A stretch of DNA of 20,532 nt from Pirellulaceae bacterium (GCA_013002105.1 JABDKS010000493.1:1-20532), one strand, 5' to 3'. Counted from the first letter of the stretch, positions 1 through 8,681 are shown. Notes: generated from the sequence alone by a model not told the origin. Translations and numbers: made by a program.

Positions 1-1446
1 GGTATACGCTTGCGTACCGTGTTCGCTAAGGTCCAAACCTTCCATTTCTTCTTCTAACGTGACACGGACACCCATGATCTGTTTGAAGATGAAGAACACG
101 ATCGCGGCAAACGTAAACGCAAACGCGCCAATCGACAACGTTCCGATCACCTGCCACTGCAGACTGTGCTCGGGGTTGAACGAGAACAGGCCGACGGCGA
201 CTGTTCCCCAAACGCCACAAACACCGTGGACGGATACCGCTCCCACTGGATCGTCGATTTTGATTCGGTCAAAGAACAGAATCGAAAGCACAACCAGAAT
301 GCCGGCGATCGCACCGATCAGAATCGCGAACTCTTCGCCAACCGTATCTGCACCCGCAGTGATTCCGACCAAACCGGCCAGGATTCCGTTGAGCGCCATC
401 GAAACGTCCAGTTTCTTGATCACGACCCATGAGGTCAGAATCGATGCCACGGCACCGGCACAAGCTGCCAGTGACGTCGTCACGAAGACATAGGAAACCG
501 CTTTGGGGTCAGCTGACAACGCGGAGCCGCCATTGAAACCGAACCACCCCAACCACAAGATGAACACACCAATCGCAGCCAGCGGCATGCTGTGTCCAAC
601 GATCGGTCGAATGCCTTCGGGCGTGTATTTGCCGGTCCGCGGTCCCAGGATGATCACACAAGCGAGTGCGGCGAATCCGCCGAATGCATGCACGATGCTG
701 GATCCTGCGAAGTCATAAAATCCATTTGCATCTAACCAGCCGCCGCCCCACTTCCAGCCACCGGAGATTGGATAGGCAAATCCGACCAGGATCATCGAAA
801 ACAGCATGAACGTCGGTAGCTTGACGCGTTCGGCAACAGCACCTGAAACGATCGTCGCTCCGGTTGCTGCGAACATGGCTTGGAAAATAAAGTCGCCCCA
901 CCAAGTGTAGCCAGGGTTGTAGGCAGCCGACGTAAGTGAAGTGTCATTCAGGTCGCCACCAAACCAGCTACCCGATGCGAGAACGCCGTCGACGACCCAG
1001 TCGCCTGGGTACATCGCATTGAATCCCCAAGCGGCATACAACAAGACACCAGTACAAACGATCCAAACATTCTTGAAGATAATGTTGACCGCGTTTTTCT
1101 TCTGTGTCAGACCGGCTTCTAAGGTCGTGAAACCCAGGTGCATGATGAACACCAGTGCGGCTGAAATACAAATCCACAGATTGTTGACCGTGAATTCTTC
1201 GTGTGAGCTTACGACTGGATTGCCGTCGTCATCTACCGCTTCGAGCGTTGCGGTGCGATCGGCGTCGGTGGTGTAAGCGTCTTCAGGACCGCTGGGTGTC
1301 TCCGGTGTTGAAACTTCAACAGCCGCGGTCTCTGTCTCTGCAGCAACGGCTTCGTCTGCTGCGTCTTGAGCCCAACTGTAGGACAGGGGGGCAACCACCA
1401 ATGAGAGCATGGTGATTAGAATCAAAAGGCGTGTGTAACGACTCAC
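1..1446 (-). CDS. amt: Ammonium transporter (Amt family), 3' end cut by window edge
   Basis: Moves ammonium/ammonia across the inner membrane for nitrogen assimilation. The reading frame is open for 482 codons from a GTG at 1446 to base 1. Residues 1-26 form a signal-peptide-like stretch ending SYSWAQ. An acidic, Ala/Glu/Thr-rich linker follows (about 27-85), then the multi-helix Amt core. Family landmarks visible are LTQKKNAVN (114-121), GAVAERVKLP (202-211), GGWKWGGGWL (229-238), the pore histidines in IVHAFGG (H253) and VSVHGVCG (H407), FGFNGGSAL (302-310), and the C-terminal GLDLSEHGTQAY that normally sits close to the end of these proteins, so little should be missing. The GTG is chosen because GAGGAG lies six bases upstream and the signal peptide begins there. 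The pre-core linker is longer than in AmtB-type proteins. A PII gene (glnB/glnK) often accompanies amt; none is visible here, but it could lie beyond base 1. Confidence 0.95.
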   Translation of the reverse strand, partial: MSRYTRLLILITMLSLVVAPLSYSWAQDAADEAVAAETETAAVEVSTPETPSGPEDAYTTDADRTATLEAVDDDGNPVVSSHEEFTVNNLWICISAALVFIMHLGFTTLEAGLTQKKNAVNIIFKNVWIVCTGVLLYAAWGFNAMYPGDWVVDGVLASGSWFGGDLNDTSLTSAAYNPGYTWWGDFIFQAMFAATGATIVSGAVAERVKLPTFMLFSMILVGFAYPISGGWKWGGGWLDANGFYDFAGSSIVHAFGGFAALACVIILGPRTGKYTPEGIRPIVGHSMPLAAIGVFILWLGWFGFNGGSALSADPKAVSYVFVTTSLAACAGAVASILTSWVVIKKLDVSMALNGILAGLVGITAGADTVGEEFAILIGAIAGILVVLSILFFDRIKIDDPVGAVSVHGVCGVWGTVAVGLFSFNPEHSLQWQVIGTLSIGAFAFTFAAIVFFIFKQIMGVRVTLEEEMEGLDLSEHGTQAYT

Positions 1447-1452
1447 TACTTT

Positions 1453-1458
1453 CTCCTC
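1453..1458 (-). promoter_or_regulatory. Ribosome binding site of amt
   Basis: GAGGAG on the minus strand, six bases before the GTG at 1446. It is one of the few clear Shine-Dalgarno sites in the window and fixes the non-ATG start of amt. Confidence 0.7.
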
Positions 1459-1539
1459 GTGGGAAAGAAAAACAATGTCGCACGGGGATTGATTGATGCA
1501 GGTGTACGTCCGCCTGCGCAAGTCGACAGGCCGCCTTTG

Positions 1540-1585
1540 GCTCCGGAGTCTACGGAGCGCCCATCGACTGCACCAATCTGTGCAG
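1540..1585 (-). promoter_or_regulatory. Two short hairpins in the amt leader
   Basis: GCTCCG (1540-1545) pairs with CGGAGC (1553-1558) across a 7-base loop. CTGCAC (1568-1573) pairs with GTGCAG (1580-1585) across a 6-base loop. Both lie 95-140 bases upstream of the amt start. They could be leader RNA structure or a repressor/activator site. Six-base stems arise by chance, so support is weak. Confidence 0.25.
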
Positions 1586-1843
1586 TAATTTGATCAAAAA
1601 CACACGAAGTGACTTTGACTTGGTTCGAGCATAAGCACGGTTGCGGGACATTGATAGCGCGACAATCCATACTTTTTTCGCAAGCCCGTCAGTTCAGCCC
1701 TACGCGGATTTGGGGGCGGAAATCTGACCTTTGACCGGTGATAAACCGATCAAAAAATCTAGCGTCCGATGCCGGCACGATCTCGCCACCCGGCGAATCG
1801 GGATCGAACGACGCGGCGCGAAGGCGACGACGCCAAGTTTCGA

Positions 1844-1861
1844 GCGGGCGTCCACGCCCGC
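1844..1861. terminator. GC-rich palindrome downstream of lepA, possible terminator
   Basis: GCGGGCGTCCACGCCCGC is a perfect 8-bp inverted repeat with a two-base centre, about 75 bases past the lepA stop codon. It has no following T-run on the minus strand, so it is at best a non-canonical terminator or a mRNA 3'-end stabiliser. Confidence 0.3.
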
Positions 1862-1876
1862 ACCTACAACGGAGCC

Positions 1877-1912
1877 AACTTCCCCGCGAACTTCCCCGCG
1901 ATTTTCCCCGCC
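1877..1912. repeat. 12-bp tandem repeat near the lepA 3' end
   Basis: AACTTCCCCGCG occurs twice back to back (1877-1888 and 1889-1900). A third degenerate copy, ATTTTCCCCGCC, follows at 1901-1912. It lies 25-60 bases past the lepA stop and is probably a replication-slippage product. Confidence 0.8.
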
Positions 1913-1936
1913 CAGCCGCTCCCAGGCGCCGACGTG

Positions 1937-3736
1937 CTAACCCTGCTCGTCGTCGCTCAACACAGCCATGAACGCTTTTTGGCTGATTTCAACGTTACCA
2001 ATTGCCTTCATCCGCTTTTTGCCCTCTTTTTGCTTCTGCAACAACTTGCGCTTACGCGTGATATCGCCCCCATAGCACTTGGCCGTCACGTTCTTGCGCA
2101 TCGCGGGTACGGTTTCGCGTGCGATCACGCGACTTCCAATCGCTGCCTGGACCGCCACCTCGAACATGTGACGTTCGATCTCCTTCTTCAATTTCTTCGC
2201 CACCGCGCGTCCACGACGGTCGGCGTCGGCCTTGTTGCATACCACGCTCAACGCATCAACACGTTTGCCGTTGACCAGGATGTCCAGTCGGCACAAATCG
2301 GCCGGTTCGTAACCCACCATTTCGTAGTCAAGTGTCCCGTAGCCGCGCGTGCAACTTTTGATTTTGTCATGCAAGTCATAGACGACTTCGGCTAGCGGGA
2401 TGTCGTAGGTCAACATCGCTCGATTGGCTCCCAGATACTCCTGACTCTTTTGGATGCCCCGTCGCTCCTGACAAAGCTTCATCACTGCACCGATGAATTC
2501 GTCCGGTACGATCACATTGCACCGCACAATGGGCTGACGAAACTCTTCGATGTCACCCGGATCCGGCACGTCCTGCGGCTTGTGAATGCTGATCGTTTCG
2601 CCGCGTTTGTTTTCGATTTCGTAGGTCACATTGGGTGCCGTCTGCACCAGGTCGATGTCCGATTCGTTTTCCAATCGTTGCTGCACGATTTCCATGTGCA
2701 ACAGTCCCAGGAATCCACAACGAAAACCGAACCCTAACGCGTCGCTCGTTTCCGGCTCGAACTCAAAACTTGGATCGTTGACCGCAAGCCGTTCCAGGGC
2801 ATCACGCAGCTCACTGAAATCCTGCCCATCGCTGGGAAACAATCCGCAGTAAACCATTCGCTTGGGACGAGAGTATCCCGGCAGAGGTTCGGCCGCCTTG
2901 TCGCCTGGGATGCTGACCGTGTCACCAATTTGCACATCACCAAGACTCTTGATGTTGCAAATCAAATAACCGACCTGGCCGGCGCGCAACTCGTTGCTCG
3001 GCTGACGCTGCGGTGCGAATCGGCCCAATTCGATCACATCGTGTGACGTGCCGGCACGCAGGAAACTGATTTTCTGTCCCTTGCGAACCGTGCCTTGCAT
3101 GATTCGCACGTAGGTGATTGCACCGCGGTAGTCGTCGTAGTTGGAGTCAAAGACCATCGCTTGCAATGTTGCGTTCGGATCGCCATCGGGCGGCGGAACA
3201 CGCTGGATGATCGCATCGATCAGTGCATCGACGCCCGCGCCGGTTTTTGCACTCACCTTGACGCAGTCGTCGGGATCGGTCCCGAGCGAATTCATCATTT
3301 CCTCGGCGACTTCGTCGGGTCTGGCATGCGTCAAATCAATCTTGTTGATCACCGGGACAATCGTCAGATCATGTTCCATCGCGGCGTACGCATTGGCAAC
3401 GGTTTGTGCCTCGACACCTTGGAATGCGTCAACCAACAACAACGCGCCTTCGCAACATGCCAACGATCTGGAGACTTCGTATTGAAAGTCGACGTGTCCC
3501 GGCGTGTCGATCAAATTCAATTCGTATTTTTTGCCGTCACGCTCAAACTGCATCACCACCGCGCGCGCCTTGATCGTGATCCCGCGTTGACGCTCTAAAT
3601 CCAGATCATCCAGCAACTGCTCCTTCATCTCACGGGTACTGACGGTACCGGTGTGCTCGAGCAATCGATCGGCCAACGTGCTCTTGCCGTGGTCGATGTG
3701 GGCGATAATGCAAAAGTTTCGAATATGCGATGACAT
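1937..3736 (-). CDS. lepA: Elongation factor 4 (LepA), ribosome-associated GTPase
   Basis: Translational GTPase that acts on stalled or mis-translocated ribosomes and in initiation/ribosome biogenesis; cytoplasmic and membrane-associated. The 599 residues match the usual LepA length. GTPase motifs are all present: G1 AHIDHGKST (12-20), switch I GITIKA (52-57), G3 DTPGH (77-81), G4 NKID (131-134) and G5 SAK (162-164). The LepA-typical EVSRSLACCEGALLLVDA follows G3. The C-terminal domain is recognisable from KEGKKRMKAIGNVEISQKAF, with a short acidic end, SDDEQG. The ATG at 3736 begins directly before the N-terminal HIRNFCIIAHIDH, so the start is secure although no clear ribosome binding site precedes it. 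It lies 158 bp downstream of the ROK kinase gene on the same strand and could be co-transcribed, but the gap also leaves room for its own promoter. Confidence 0.98.
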   Translation of the reverse strand: MSSHIRNFCIIAHIDHGKSTLADRLLEHTGTVSTREMKEQLLDDLDLERQRGITIKARAVVMQFERDGKKYELNLIDTPGHVDFQYEVSRSLACCEGALLLVDAFQGVEAQTVANAYAAMEHDLTIVPVINKIDLTHARPDEVAEEMMNSLGTDPDDCVKVSAKTGAGVDALIDAIIQRVPPPDGDPNATLQAMVFDSNYDDYRGAITYVRIMQGTVRKGQKISFLRAGTSHDVIELGRFAPQRQPSNELRAGQVGYLICNIKSLGDVQIGDTVSIPGDKAAEPLPGYSRPKRMVYCGLFPSDGQDFSELRDALERLAVNDPSFEFEPETSDALGFGFRCGFLGLLHMEIVQQRLENESDIDLVQTAPNVTYEIENKRGETISIHKPQDVPDPGDIEEFRQPIVRCNVIVPDEFIGAVMKLCQERRGIQKSQEYLGANRAMLTYDIPLAEVVYDLHDKIKSCTRGYGTLDYEMVGYEPADLCRLDILVNGKRVDALSVVCNKADADRRGRAVAKKLKKEIERHMFEVAVQAAIGSRVIARETVPAMRKNVTAKCYGGDITRKRKLLQKQKEGKKRMKAIGNVEISQKAFMAVLSDDEQG

Positions 3737-3894
3737 CTGTTTATTTCGTTCTTTGTCAATTCAGTGATGGCACTCTCTGCGTTCATTTGGCAGACAGACG
3801 CGTCGTGCAGACAATAGCATTGCCAATGCGCCATGCAGACACGATTAGGGTGACGCGAAACGCTCGAGTGAAACGTCGCTCACCGGCCGCAAGC

Positions 3895-4962
3895 TCAATC
3901 GACTTCCAATGCCAATCTCGCTCGCAATTTCTCATCGAGATATTCTTTGCGGGCGTATCCGGCGACTCCTAAGTATCCGGCGTCGGCCCCCAAGGTGGCA
4001 AATGTGATCGTTGTGCCCGCAAAGACATTTTCGAATGTCAGTTCACGAAATGTCTCGGAAATCTTTGCGCGAAAGCGTTCCCCAATCTCGTCTCCCGGTC
4101 CTCCAAAATTCATCGCTCCACCCAAGACGACCGATCCAGGATCGAGCGTGTGAACGAGCGTCGTAATCCCGATCCCTAGCCACCTTGCGGTGTCGTCGAC
4201 GATTTCCAACGCAAGCTCGTCGCCGGTCGTGGCTGCCTCGTATACTTTTTTTGCGGTTAATTCGTTATCGGATCCACCCAACAAGCCCGCCAGCGAACTC
4301 TTGGCACCCTCGGTCAATCTTTGTCGCGTTCGTTGCATCACGCCGCTAGCCGATGCATACGCTTCTAAGTGACCACGTCCGCCACCCCAGATACATAGCT
4401 GGGCGTTGGGCGATGGATCGACGATGATATGGCCGCACTCACTGCCGCAACTATTGACACCGTTGACCAATTCACCGTCGACAATAATCCCGCCACCGAC
4501 GCCGGTGCCCAGTGTCAGCAAAATCATCGACTGTTCATTTTGGCCGCTGCCTAACCAGAACTCGCCGTACGCTGCCGCGTTGGCGTCGTTTAAGAACGAG
4601 ACTGGCCGTCCGAGCAAGTCCGCAAGCGTGTCACGAATCGGAAAATCCCACCACGATGGCAGTTGAGGTGGAGCCACCAGATAGCCACGCGGCAGGTCCA
4701 TCGGCCCGGGTGCCCCTAAACCGGCTCGCAGTACTTGATCACCGACGCCCAGTTCTCCCTCCAAACGGTCGATGGACTTTGCGACTCGCGTCATTGCCGC
4801 AATCGGACCATCGGCTTCACGCGTCGGCATACGATCGTACGCGACCGTTTGACCCTGCTGATCGACCAAGCCAAGTTTGATGCCGGTACCGCCAACATCG
4901 ATCCCCCAAAAATAGGGAGCGGTGGCTTGCGAGACATTCGTTAGTTGGGGAGTATCAGACAT
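3895..4962 (-). CDS. ROK-family sugar kinase (glucokinase-like)
   Basis: Cytoplasmic ATP-dependent sugar kinase of the ROK (repressor/ORF/kinase) family, most likely acting on glucose or an amino sugar. It is 355 residues long and has no DNA-binding N-terminus, so it is a kinase and not a NagC/XylR-type repressor. The phosphate-1 ATP motif GIDVGGTGIKLGLVD lies at residues 20-34. The catalytic-base motif NDANAAAYGE (125-134) has Asp126, LGTGVGGGIIVDG (151-163) is phosphate-2, and SECGHI (174-179) supplies the sugar-contacting Glu175 and His178. The normal zinc motif CxCGxxGCxE is altered to CIWGGGRGHLE (190-200): Cys190 is kept, but the next two cysteines read Trp and His. The ATG at 4962 has no clear ribosome binding site. 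It is divergent from the glycosyltransferase across 174 bp. Substrate cannot be decided from sequence alone. Confidence 0.9.
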   Translation of the reverse strand: MSDTPQLTNVSQATAPYFWGIDVGGTGIKLGLVDQQGQTVAYDRMPTREADGPIAAMTRVAKSIDRLEGELGVGDQVLRAGLGAPGPMDLPRGYLVAPPQLPSWWDFPIRDTLADLLGRPVSFLNDANAAAYGEFWLGSGQNEQSMILLTLGTGVGGGIIVDGELVNGVNSCGSECGHIIVDPSPNAQLCIWGGGRGHLEAYASASGVMQRTRQRLTEGAKSSLAGLLGGSDNELTAKKVYEAATTGDELALEIVDDTARWLGIGITTLVHTLDPGSVVLGGAMNFGGPGDEIGERFRAKISETFRELTFENVFAGTTITFATLGADAGYLGVAGYARKEYLDEKLRARLALEVD

Positions 4963-5136
4963 CGACTGGGTACAATGGGACCGACGGCACAGAGATTCGT
5001 GGGCTCAGTAAGTTGGGTTGGAGTATAGAAGCGTCACCGAAATGCCACAACGAGCGATTTTTACCAAGGTGGATCGGCTGATCCAATCACGGTTCCCCGA
5101 TACCAATCCACCTGACTCGCCCCACTGGGAGACCCC

Positions 5137-6468
5137 ATGAAGGCCGTCTTTTTGACCGCCGGCGCCGCCGGGATGTATTGCGGTAGTTGCATGCATGACA
5201 ATGCGTTGGCACGCGCTCTCCGCGATGCAGGGGTCGATTGTGTCCTTCAGCCCGTCTATACGCCGATCCGGACCGATAGCCAGAGTGTCGCGACCGACCA
5301 AGTTTTTCTAGGCGGCATCCACATATATTTGCTGCAGCAAATGCCCTGGCTGCGACGGGTACCCGCTCCGCTGCTGCGACCATTGAACTGGCCACCGCTG
5401 ATCCGTTGGGCAACCCAACGTGCCGGGACGACCGATGCCGCGAAGCTTGCCGAACTCTCGCTCTCGATGCTCCGCGGCGTCCACGGACGACAGGCTGTCG
5501 AAGTCAAACGATTGATCGATTGGTTCGCCGATGAAATGAAACCCGACGCAATCGTACTGAGCAATCTTTTAATCGGCGGGGCCTTACCACAAATTCGCGA
5601 TCGGCTACCCCATGCCAAGATCGTGGTGCTGCTACAAGGCGACGATATCTTCTTGGATCACTTGCCCGAGCCCAGCCGCGCCGAAGCAATTAAACTATGC
5701 GCCGATCTGATTCGCCACGTCGATTGTGTCATCGTGCATAGCCAGTTTTACGCTGACAAGATGGCCGCACTGCTTTCGATCCCGCGCGAAAAACTCGTGA
5801 TCACGCCGCTTTCGATCGACCTGTCTCCATTCGAGGCTGCGACGGTATCGGTTGACACCCCATCATCAGATCCCCCATCATCAGATCTTCCGGCCAACAC
5901 GGAGAACTGCTTTCGACTGGGATATCTCGCACGCATCGCGCCGGAGAAAGGACTCCATCACCTGGTCGATGCCTTCATCACATTGGCGACCCAGCCACAA
6001 CACCGAGATCTGACGCTGCACGTCGCGGGCTGGTTGGGCCAGCAGAATCGCGAGTATTTCCAAGCCCAAATTCAAAAGATCGCCGACGCTGGACTGTCCG
6101 ATCGGTTCACGCATCACGGCAGCCCCGACCTGGATGGCAAGACGGCGTTCTTAAAATCGCTCGATCTGCTCAGCGTGCCCGCCGATTACGAAGACCCTAA
6201 GGGGCTATTTATACTGGAGGCACTCGCTGCAGGTGTCCCGGTCGTGCAACCGCATCACGGTGCATTCATCGAACTGATTGAGTCTACAGGAGGAGGCGTG
6301 ACTTTTGCTCCCGGCAACGTGGAATCGTTGGCCGACGTGATCCACCATTTGAAACACGATTCAGCAAGACTGACATCGTTGGGTAAAACGGGACAGGCCA
6401 ACGTGCGGGCAAAACACTCCATCGATCAAGCTGCCATCCAGATGCGTCAGTTGCTATTTGGTTCTTGA
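5137..6468 (+). CDS. Glycosyltransferase, GT4-like (GT-B fold)
   Basis: Probable retaining GT-B glycosyltransferase that transfers a sugar from a nucleotide donor; acceptor unknown. It has 443 residues. The N-terminal domain opens with a Gly-rich donor/acceptor loop, TAGAAGMYCGSCMHDNALARAL (7-28). The C-terminal nucleotide-sugar domain begins at LGYLARIAPEKGLHHLVDAF (261-280), a common GT4 segment. It continues to SVPADYEDPKGLFILEALAAG (346-366) and GVPVVQPHHGAFIE (366-379). The family E-x7-E signature reads D353-x7-E361 here, with Glu352 one position off. The interdomain linker (about 235-255) contains a duplicated (T/P)PSSD. The ATG is supported by GGGAGA ending about five bases upstream. 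There is no signal peptide, so a cytoplasmic or membrane-peripheral enzyme is expected. It converges on the VWA gene with only 15 bp between the stop codons. Confidence 0.9.
   Translation: MKAVFLTAGAAGMYCGSCMHDNALARALRDAGVDCVLQPVYTPIRTDSQSVATDQVFLGGIHIYLLQQMPWLRRVPAPLLRPLNWPPLIRWATQRAGTTDAAKLAELSLSMLRGVHGRQAVEVKRLIDWFADEMKPDAIVLSNLLIGGALPQIRDRLPHAKIVVLLQGDDIFLDHLPEPSRAEAIKLCADLIRHVDCVIVHSQFYADKMAALLSIPREKLVITPLSIDLSPFEAATVSVDTPSSDPPSSDLPANTENCFRLGYLARIAPEKGLHHLVDAFITLATQPQHRDLTLHVAGWLGQQNREYFQAQIQKIADAGLSDRFTHHGSPDLDGKTAFLKSLDLLSVPADYEDPKGLFILEALAAGVPVVQPHHGAFIELIESTGGGVTFAPGNVESLADVIHHLKHDSARLTSLGKTGQANVRAKHSIDQAAIQMRQLLFGS
5858..5887 (+). repeat. 15-bp perfect tandem duplication inside the glycosyltransferase gene
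   Basis: CCCCATCATCAGATC is repeated directly with no spacer (5858-5872, 5873-5887). It keeps frame and gives TPSSD-PPSSD in the linker between the two GT-B domains. The identity of the copies suggests a recent slippage event. Confidence 0.9.
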
Positions 6469-6483
6469 CCGGTCAGTTCGGAT

Positions 6484-7527
6484 CTACTCGGTCATCACCG
6501 TGCTGAGTGTCAGTGCAATCTCGCGGTAAATGTCGCGTAATTCGTCGCCGCTGAGAGCGTGAAAGTGATTGCCGCCGCCGATCAGAGCGACTTCTGCCAT
6601 GCGATCAACATCGGCATCCGCACCAAACGTGATCGTGTGAATTTGCACGCCGTCGGCAGCCAGCTTGATCGCTTCATCACGCGGCTCGGGACCCCGGTTG
6701 TGGCGACCGTCGGTCATCACGATCAACGTCCGCTCGACGAAGTCCGCATCGCGACTTTTGTTCATTATTTTGCGACCCGCTTCCATGCCCCGTGAGATGC
6801 TGGTGAACCCACCGACCGGCAGATCCGCCATCGTCGTGGTGATTAATTCAAGATCCTCCGTCAATTGGACGTCCTCGGTCGCAGTGTCGTTATACGACGC
6901 CAACCCAACCCGCTCGTCCACGGGCGTCTCGTCCAGCGTTTGGACAAAAATATCGATCGCTGAAATCAGGTCCGCAATTTTTTGGCCGCTCATGGATCCA
7001 CTACGGTCAACGACCAAGACCACGTCGCGTTCGATGTAGGTCGCCGATGCATCGGCTGTCGGTTCAAAGAATTCGACGCCCATCACGTTACCGAAGAACA
7101 ACGGCACAGCGCCCGAGGCCGAACCGGCTGTTCGTCGCCCATTGATCCGAACACTGTTGGTTGGGAATGAATCGGCGGAAAATTCGAATCGTCCCGTCGG
7201 TGTTTCTTCGCTACGACCAAACTGAAAATCGTTGGGTTCCAGCAGCAGCGGGTCACCGGCAACGAAGTTCTGCGCCGCGATCTGCTGACCTCGGGCAATC
7301 GCCTGATCTTGATCAAATGTCCGGGACAGTTCTAACGCAGCTGCTTTGGCCGCCGCGTCGGTCGACGTACGCAATTCGGTTCGCGTCAAATGCATGAACG
7401 CAATATCAACCGTAAAGGCGACGGTCGCCATGAAAGCGACCAGCATGATGGCGATCAACACCAACATGGCCCCCTTACGATTTTTTGCGGGTCGACGATT
7501 GCTTCGGATCTGCATCAGGAGTCTCAT
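6484..7527 (-). CDS. Tad-like N-terminus plus von Willebrand factor A protein (TadG-like)
   Basis: Membrane-anchored protein of 347 residues. The N-terminus has a basic stretch followed by GAMLVLIAIMLVAFMATVAFTVDIAF (19-44). This is the pilin-like TadG/Tad helix, and DAAAKAAALEL (57-67) follows as usual for the family. The C-terminal VWA domain (about 165-345) has an intact metal site (MIDAS): DRSGSMS (Asp174, Ser176, Ser178), Thr242 in GGFTSIS, and Asp273 in MTDGRHNRGP. VWA domains of this kind bind proteins or surfaces through a divalent metal. It is the last gene of a same-strand run HAMP, TadE, TadE, VWA. Met5 or Met1 could be the start; no ribosome binding site decides it. The family role is in Tad/Flp pilus assembly or an envelope adhesin; the exact function here is inference. 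Confidence 0.88.
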   Translation of the reverse strand: MRLLMQIRSNRRPAKNRKGAMLVLIAIMLVAFMATVAFTVDIAFMHLTRTELRTSTDAAAKAAALELSRTFDQDQAIARGQQIAAQNFVAGDPLLLEPNDFQFGRSEETPTGRFEFSADSFPTNSVRINGRRTAGSASGAVPLFFGNVMGVEFFEPTADASATYIERDVVLVVDRSGSMSGQKIADLISAIDIFVQTLDETPVDERVGLASYNDTATEDVQLTEDLELITTTMADLPVGGFTSISRGMEAGRKIMNKSRDADFVERTLIVMTDGRHNRGPEPRDEAIKLAADGVQIHTITFGADADVDRMAEVALIGGGNHFHALSGDELRDIYREIALTLSTVMTE

Positions 7528-7654
7528 GCTTTGGCCTATCGGAACTCAAGGTCTGTGACGAATCGTTGTTCGCCTTGGTTGGTTGTTGGGGGATCGCTCG
7601 GTCAAGCGAATCCAAGTGGGATTTACCCGTTACGACGCTATGTGTGGTGGGCGG

Positions 7655-8104
7655 TCAGGGCCCCGTTGCCAAGGAACTACTGCCACCGGTCGATCGCCTT
7701 GCACCTTCGCGGACCATTGTTAATTCGCGCTCGATGTCGCGACCGTCGACAAATTGATGCGGGATGAAACTATTGTCATCCAGTGGCACCGTCACTCGAA
7801 CGGTCACTTCTTCTGTATCTTTTTCGATCTTGCTGGGGGTTACTTTCACGTCGACATTGGTTAGCCCAAGCGAATTAAGGATCTGCTCGGCTTCCTGCTC
7901 GGCTTCTTCGGCTGTCGCTCCCGGGATAATCGCAACGCGAGCCGCTTCGTAGACGGCGTTGTCGGCGGTGTGCCGGATCATATTGACTCGGCAAAACTCA
8001 AAGGCTGCAAAGAAGAACAGGAACAACAGCGGAACGACAAGTGCGAATTCGACGGCAGCTACACCTGCGCGATTGGGCGGTGTGCGTTTTTTTACAAGCT
8101 TCAT
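7655..8104 (-). CDS. TadE-like pseudopilin protein (second copy)
   Basis: About 149 residues. A short basic leader, MKLVKKRTPPNRAG, is followed by the TadE segment GVAAVEFALVVPLLFLFFF (14-32), in which Glu19 is the pilin-like glutamate near the helix start. The rest is a soluble alpha/beta domain ending in LTMVREG and a Gly/Ser-rich tail. TadE proteins are prepilin-peptidase-processed pseudopilins that help pilus assembly at the inner membrane. An ATG at 8119 is in frame, but the ATG at 8104 is preferred because GGAAG (8113-8117) lies eight bases before it and the leader then matches the family. The VWA gene follows after a 127-bp gap; the other TadE gene precedes it by 88 bp. Confidence 0.85.
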   Translation of the reverse strand: MKLVKKRTPPNRAGVAAVEFALVVPLLFLFFFAAFEFCRVNMIRHTADNAVYEAARVAIIPGATAEEAEQEAEQILNSLGLTNVDVKVTPSKIEKDTEEVTVRVTVPLDDNSFIPHQFVDGRDIERELTMVREGARRSTGGSSSLATGP

Positions 8105-8192
8105 GTGTCGGGCTTCCATCGGGATCGATGACAGTGTGATAAGTAGTTTCCCCGTGACGCGGCGGTGCGTTACCGATGCGTCATTGCGATGG

Positions 8193-8621
8193 TTATTCCT
8201 TGACCATTACCACTCGTGCGGTCAACGTACGATTGGTCAAAAACCGACCCAGTAGCGGACTGTTCGTTTCGGTCGGTGCGCTGATCTCGACGATCACTTC
8301 GTCGCCGCGATCCACACCGGAGACTTCGCCGTTGAGAATGTTGACATCGAATCCTTGGACGTCACGGGCAAGCAGAATGTTTTCTGCTTGGTCGATGGCA
8401 CTCTGCGATGTCGAACCACTGCGAATCGCTTCACGAGTACATTCGTACGCAGCAACATTCAACGATTGCTTCAGGAAGATAAAGCTGGAGGCTTCAATCG
8501 AACCGAACACAAGCAGGACAAGAACGGGCAAACAGACAGCGAACTCCACGGCCGCAACACCACGCCGCGATCGTGCTTGGCGTGCAAGGCTTGGTCGACG
8601 GAGATGATTGATCATTCGCAT
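8193..8621 (-). CDS. TadE-like pseudopilin protein (first copy)
   Basis: 142 residues. A basic leader with RQARSRR is followed by GVAAVEFAVCLPVLVLLVFG (21-40), the TadE signature with Glu26. The remaining domain ends in ARVVMVKE. It shares the order and core of the neighbouring TadE-like protein (GVAAVEFA in both), but the mature domains differ, so the two look like old paralogues with separate roles and not a recent duplication. A TTG at 8624 directly precedes the ATG; the ATG is used. The HAMP gene ends 60 bp upstream on the same strand, consistent with one transcript. Confidence 0.85.
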   Translation of the reverse strand: MRMINHLRRPSLARQARSRRGVAAVEFAVCLPVLVLLVFGSIEASSFIFLKQSLNVAAYECTREAIRSGSTSQSAIDQAENILLARDVQGFDVNILNGEVSGVDRGDEVIVEISAPTETNSPLLGRFLTNRTLTARVVMVKE

Positions 8622-8681
8622 CAAAAATAGTCCGGTTGAAAAGATTGGAAAAGTGAAACCAGGCAGTCAGACTCAGCACGC

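Larger units (their letters stand above)
1447..1936. other. 490-bp intergenic region, lepA 3' side / amt leader
   Basis: No convincing gene lies between the end of lepA and the start of amt, which face the same way. Reading frames here have no domain I recognise and run into lepA antisense. The half near amt carries two small inverted repeats (1540-1558 and 1568-1585). The half near lepA carries a GC-rich palindrome (1844-1861) and a 12-bp tandem repeat (1877-1900). I looked for a sigma-54 promoter (GG-N10-GC type), as expected for a nitrogen gene, and could not support one. Confidence 0.6.

Noticed and set aside
1447..1700. Sigma-54 (NtrC-type) promoter for amt
   Set aside because: No TGGCAC-N5-TTGC-like match could be found on the minus strand in the leader.
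1769..2395. 208-residue plus-strand frame crossing the lepA 3' end
   Set aside because: Most of it is antisense to the conserved LepA C-terminus; the remaining part is repeat-rich noncoding sequence.
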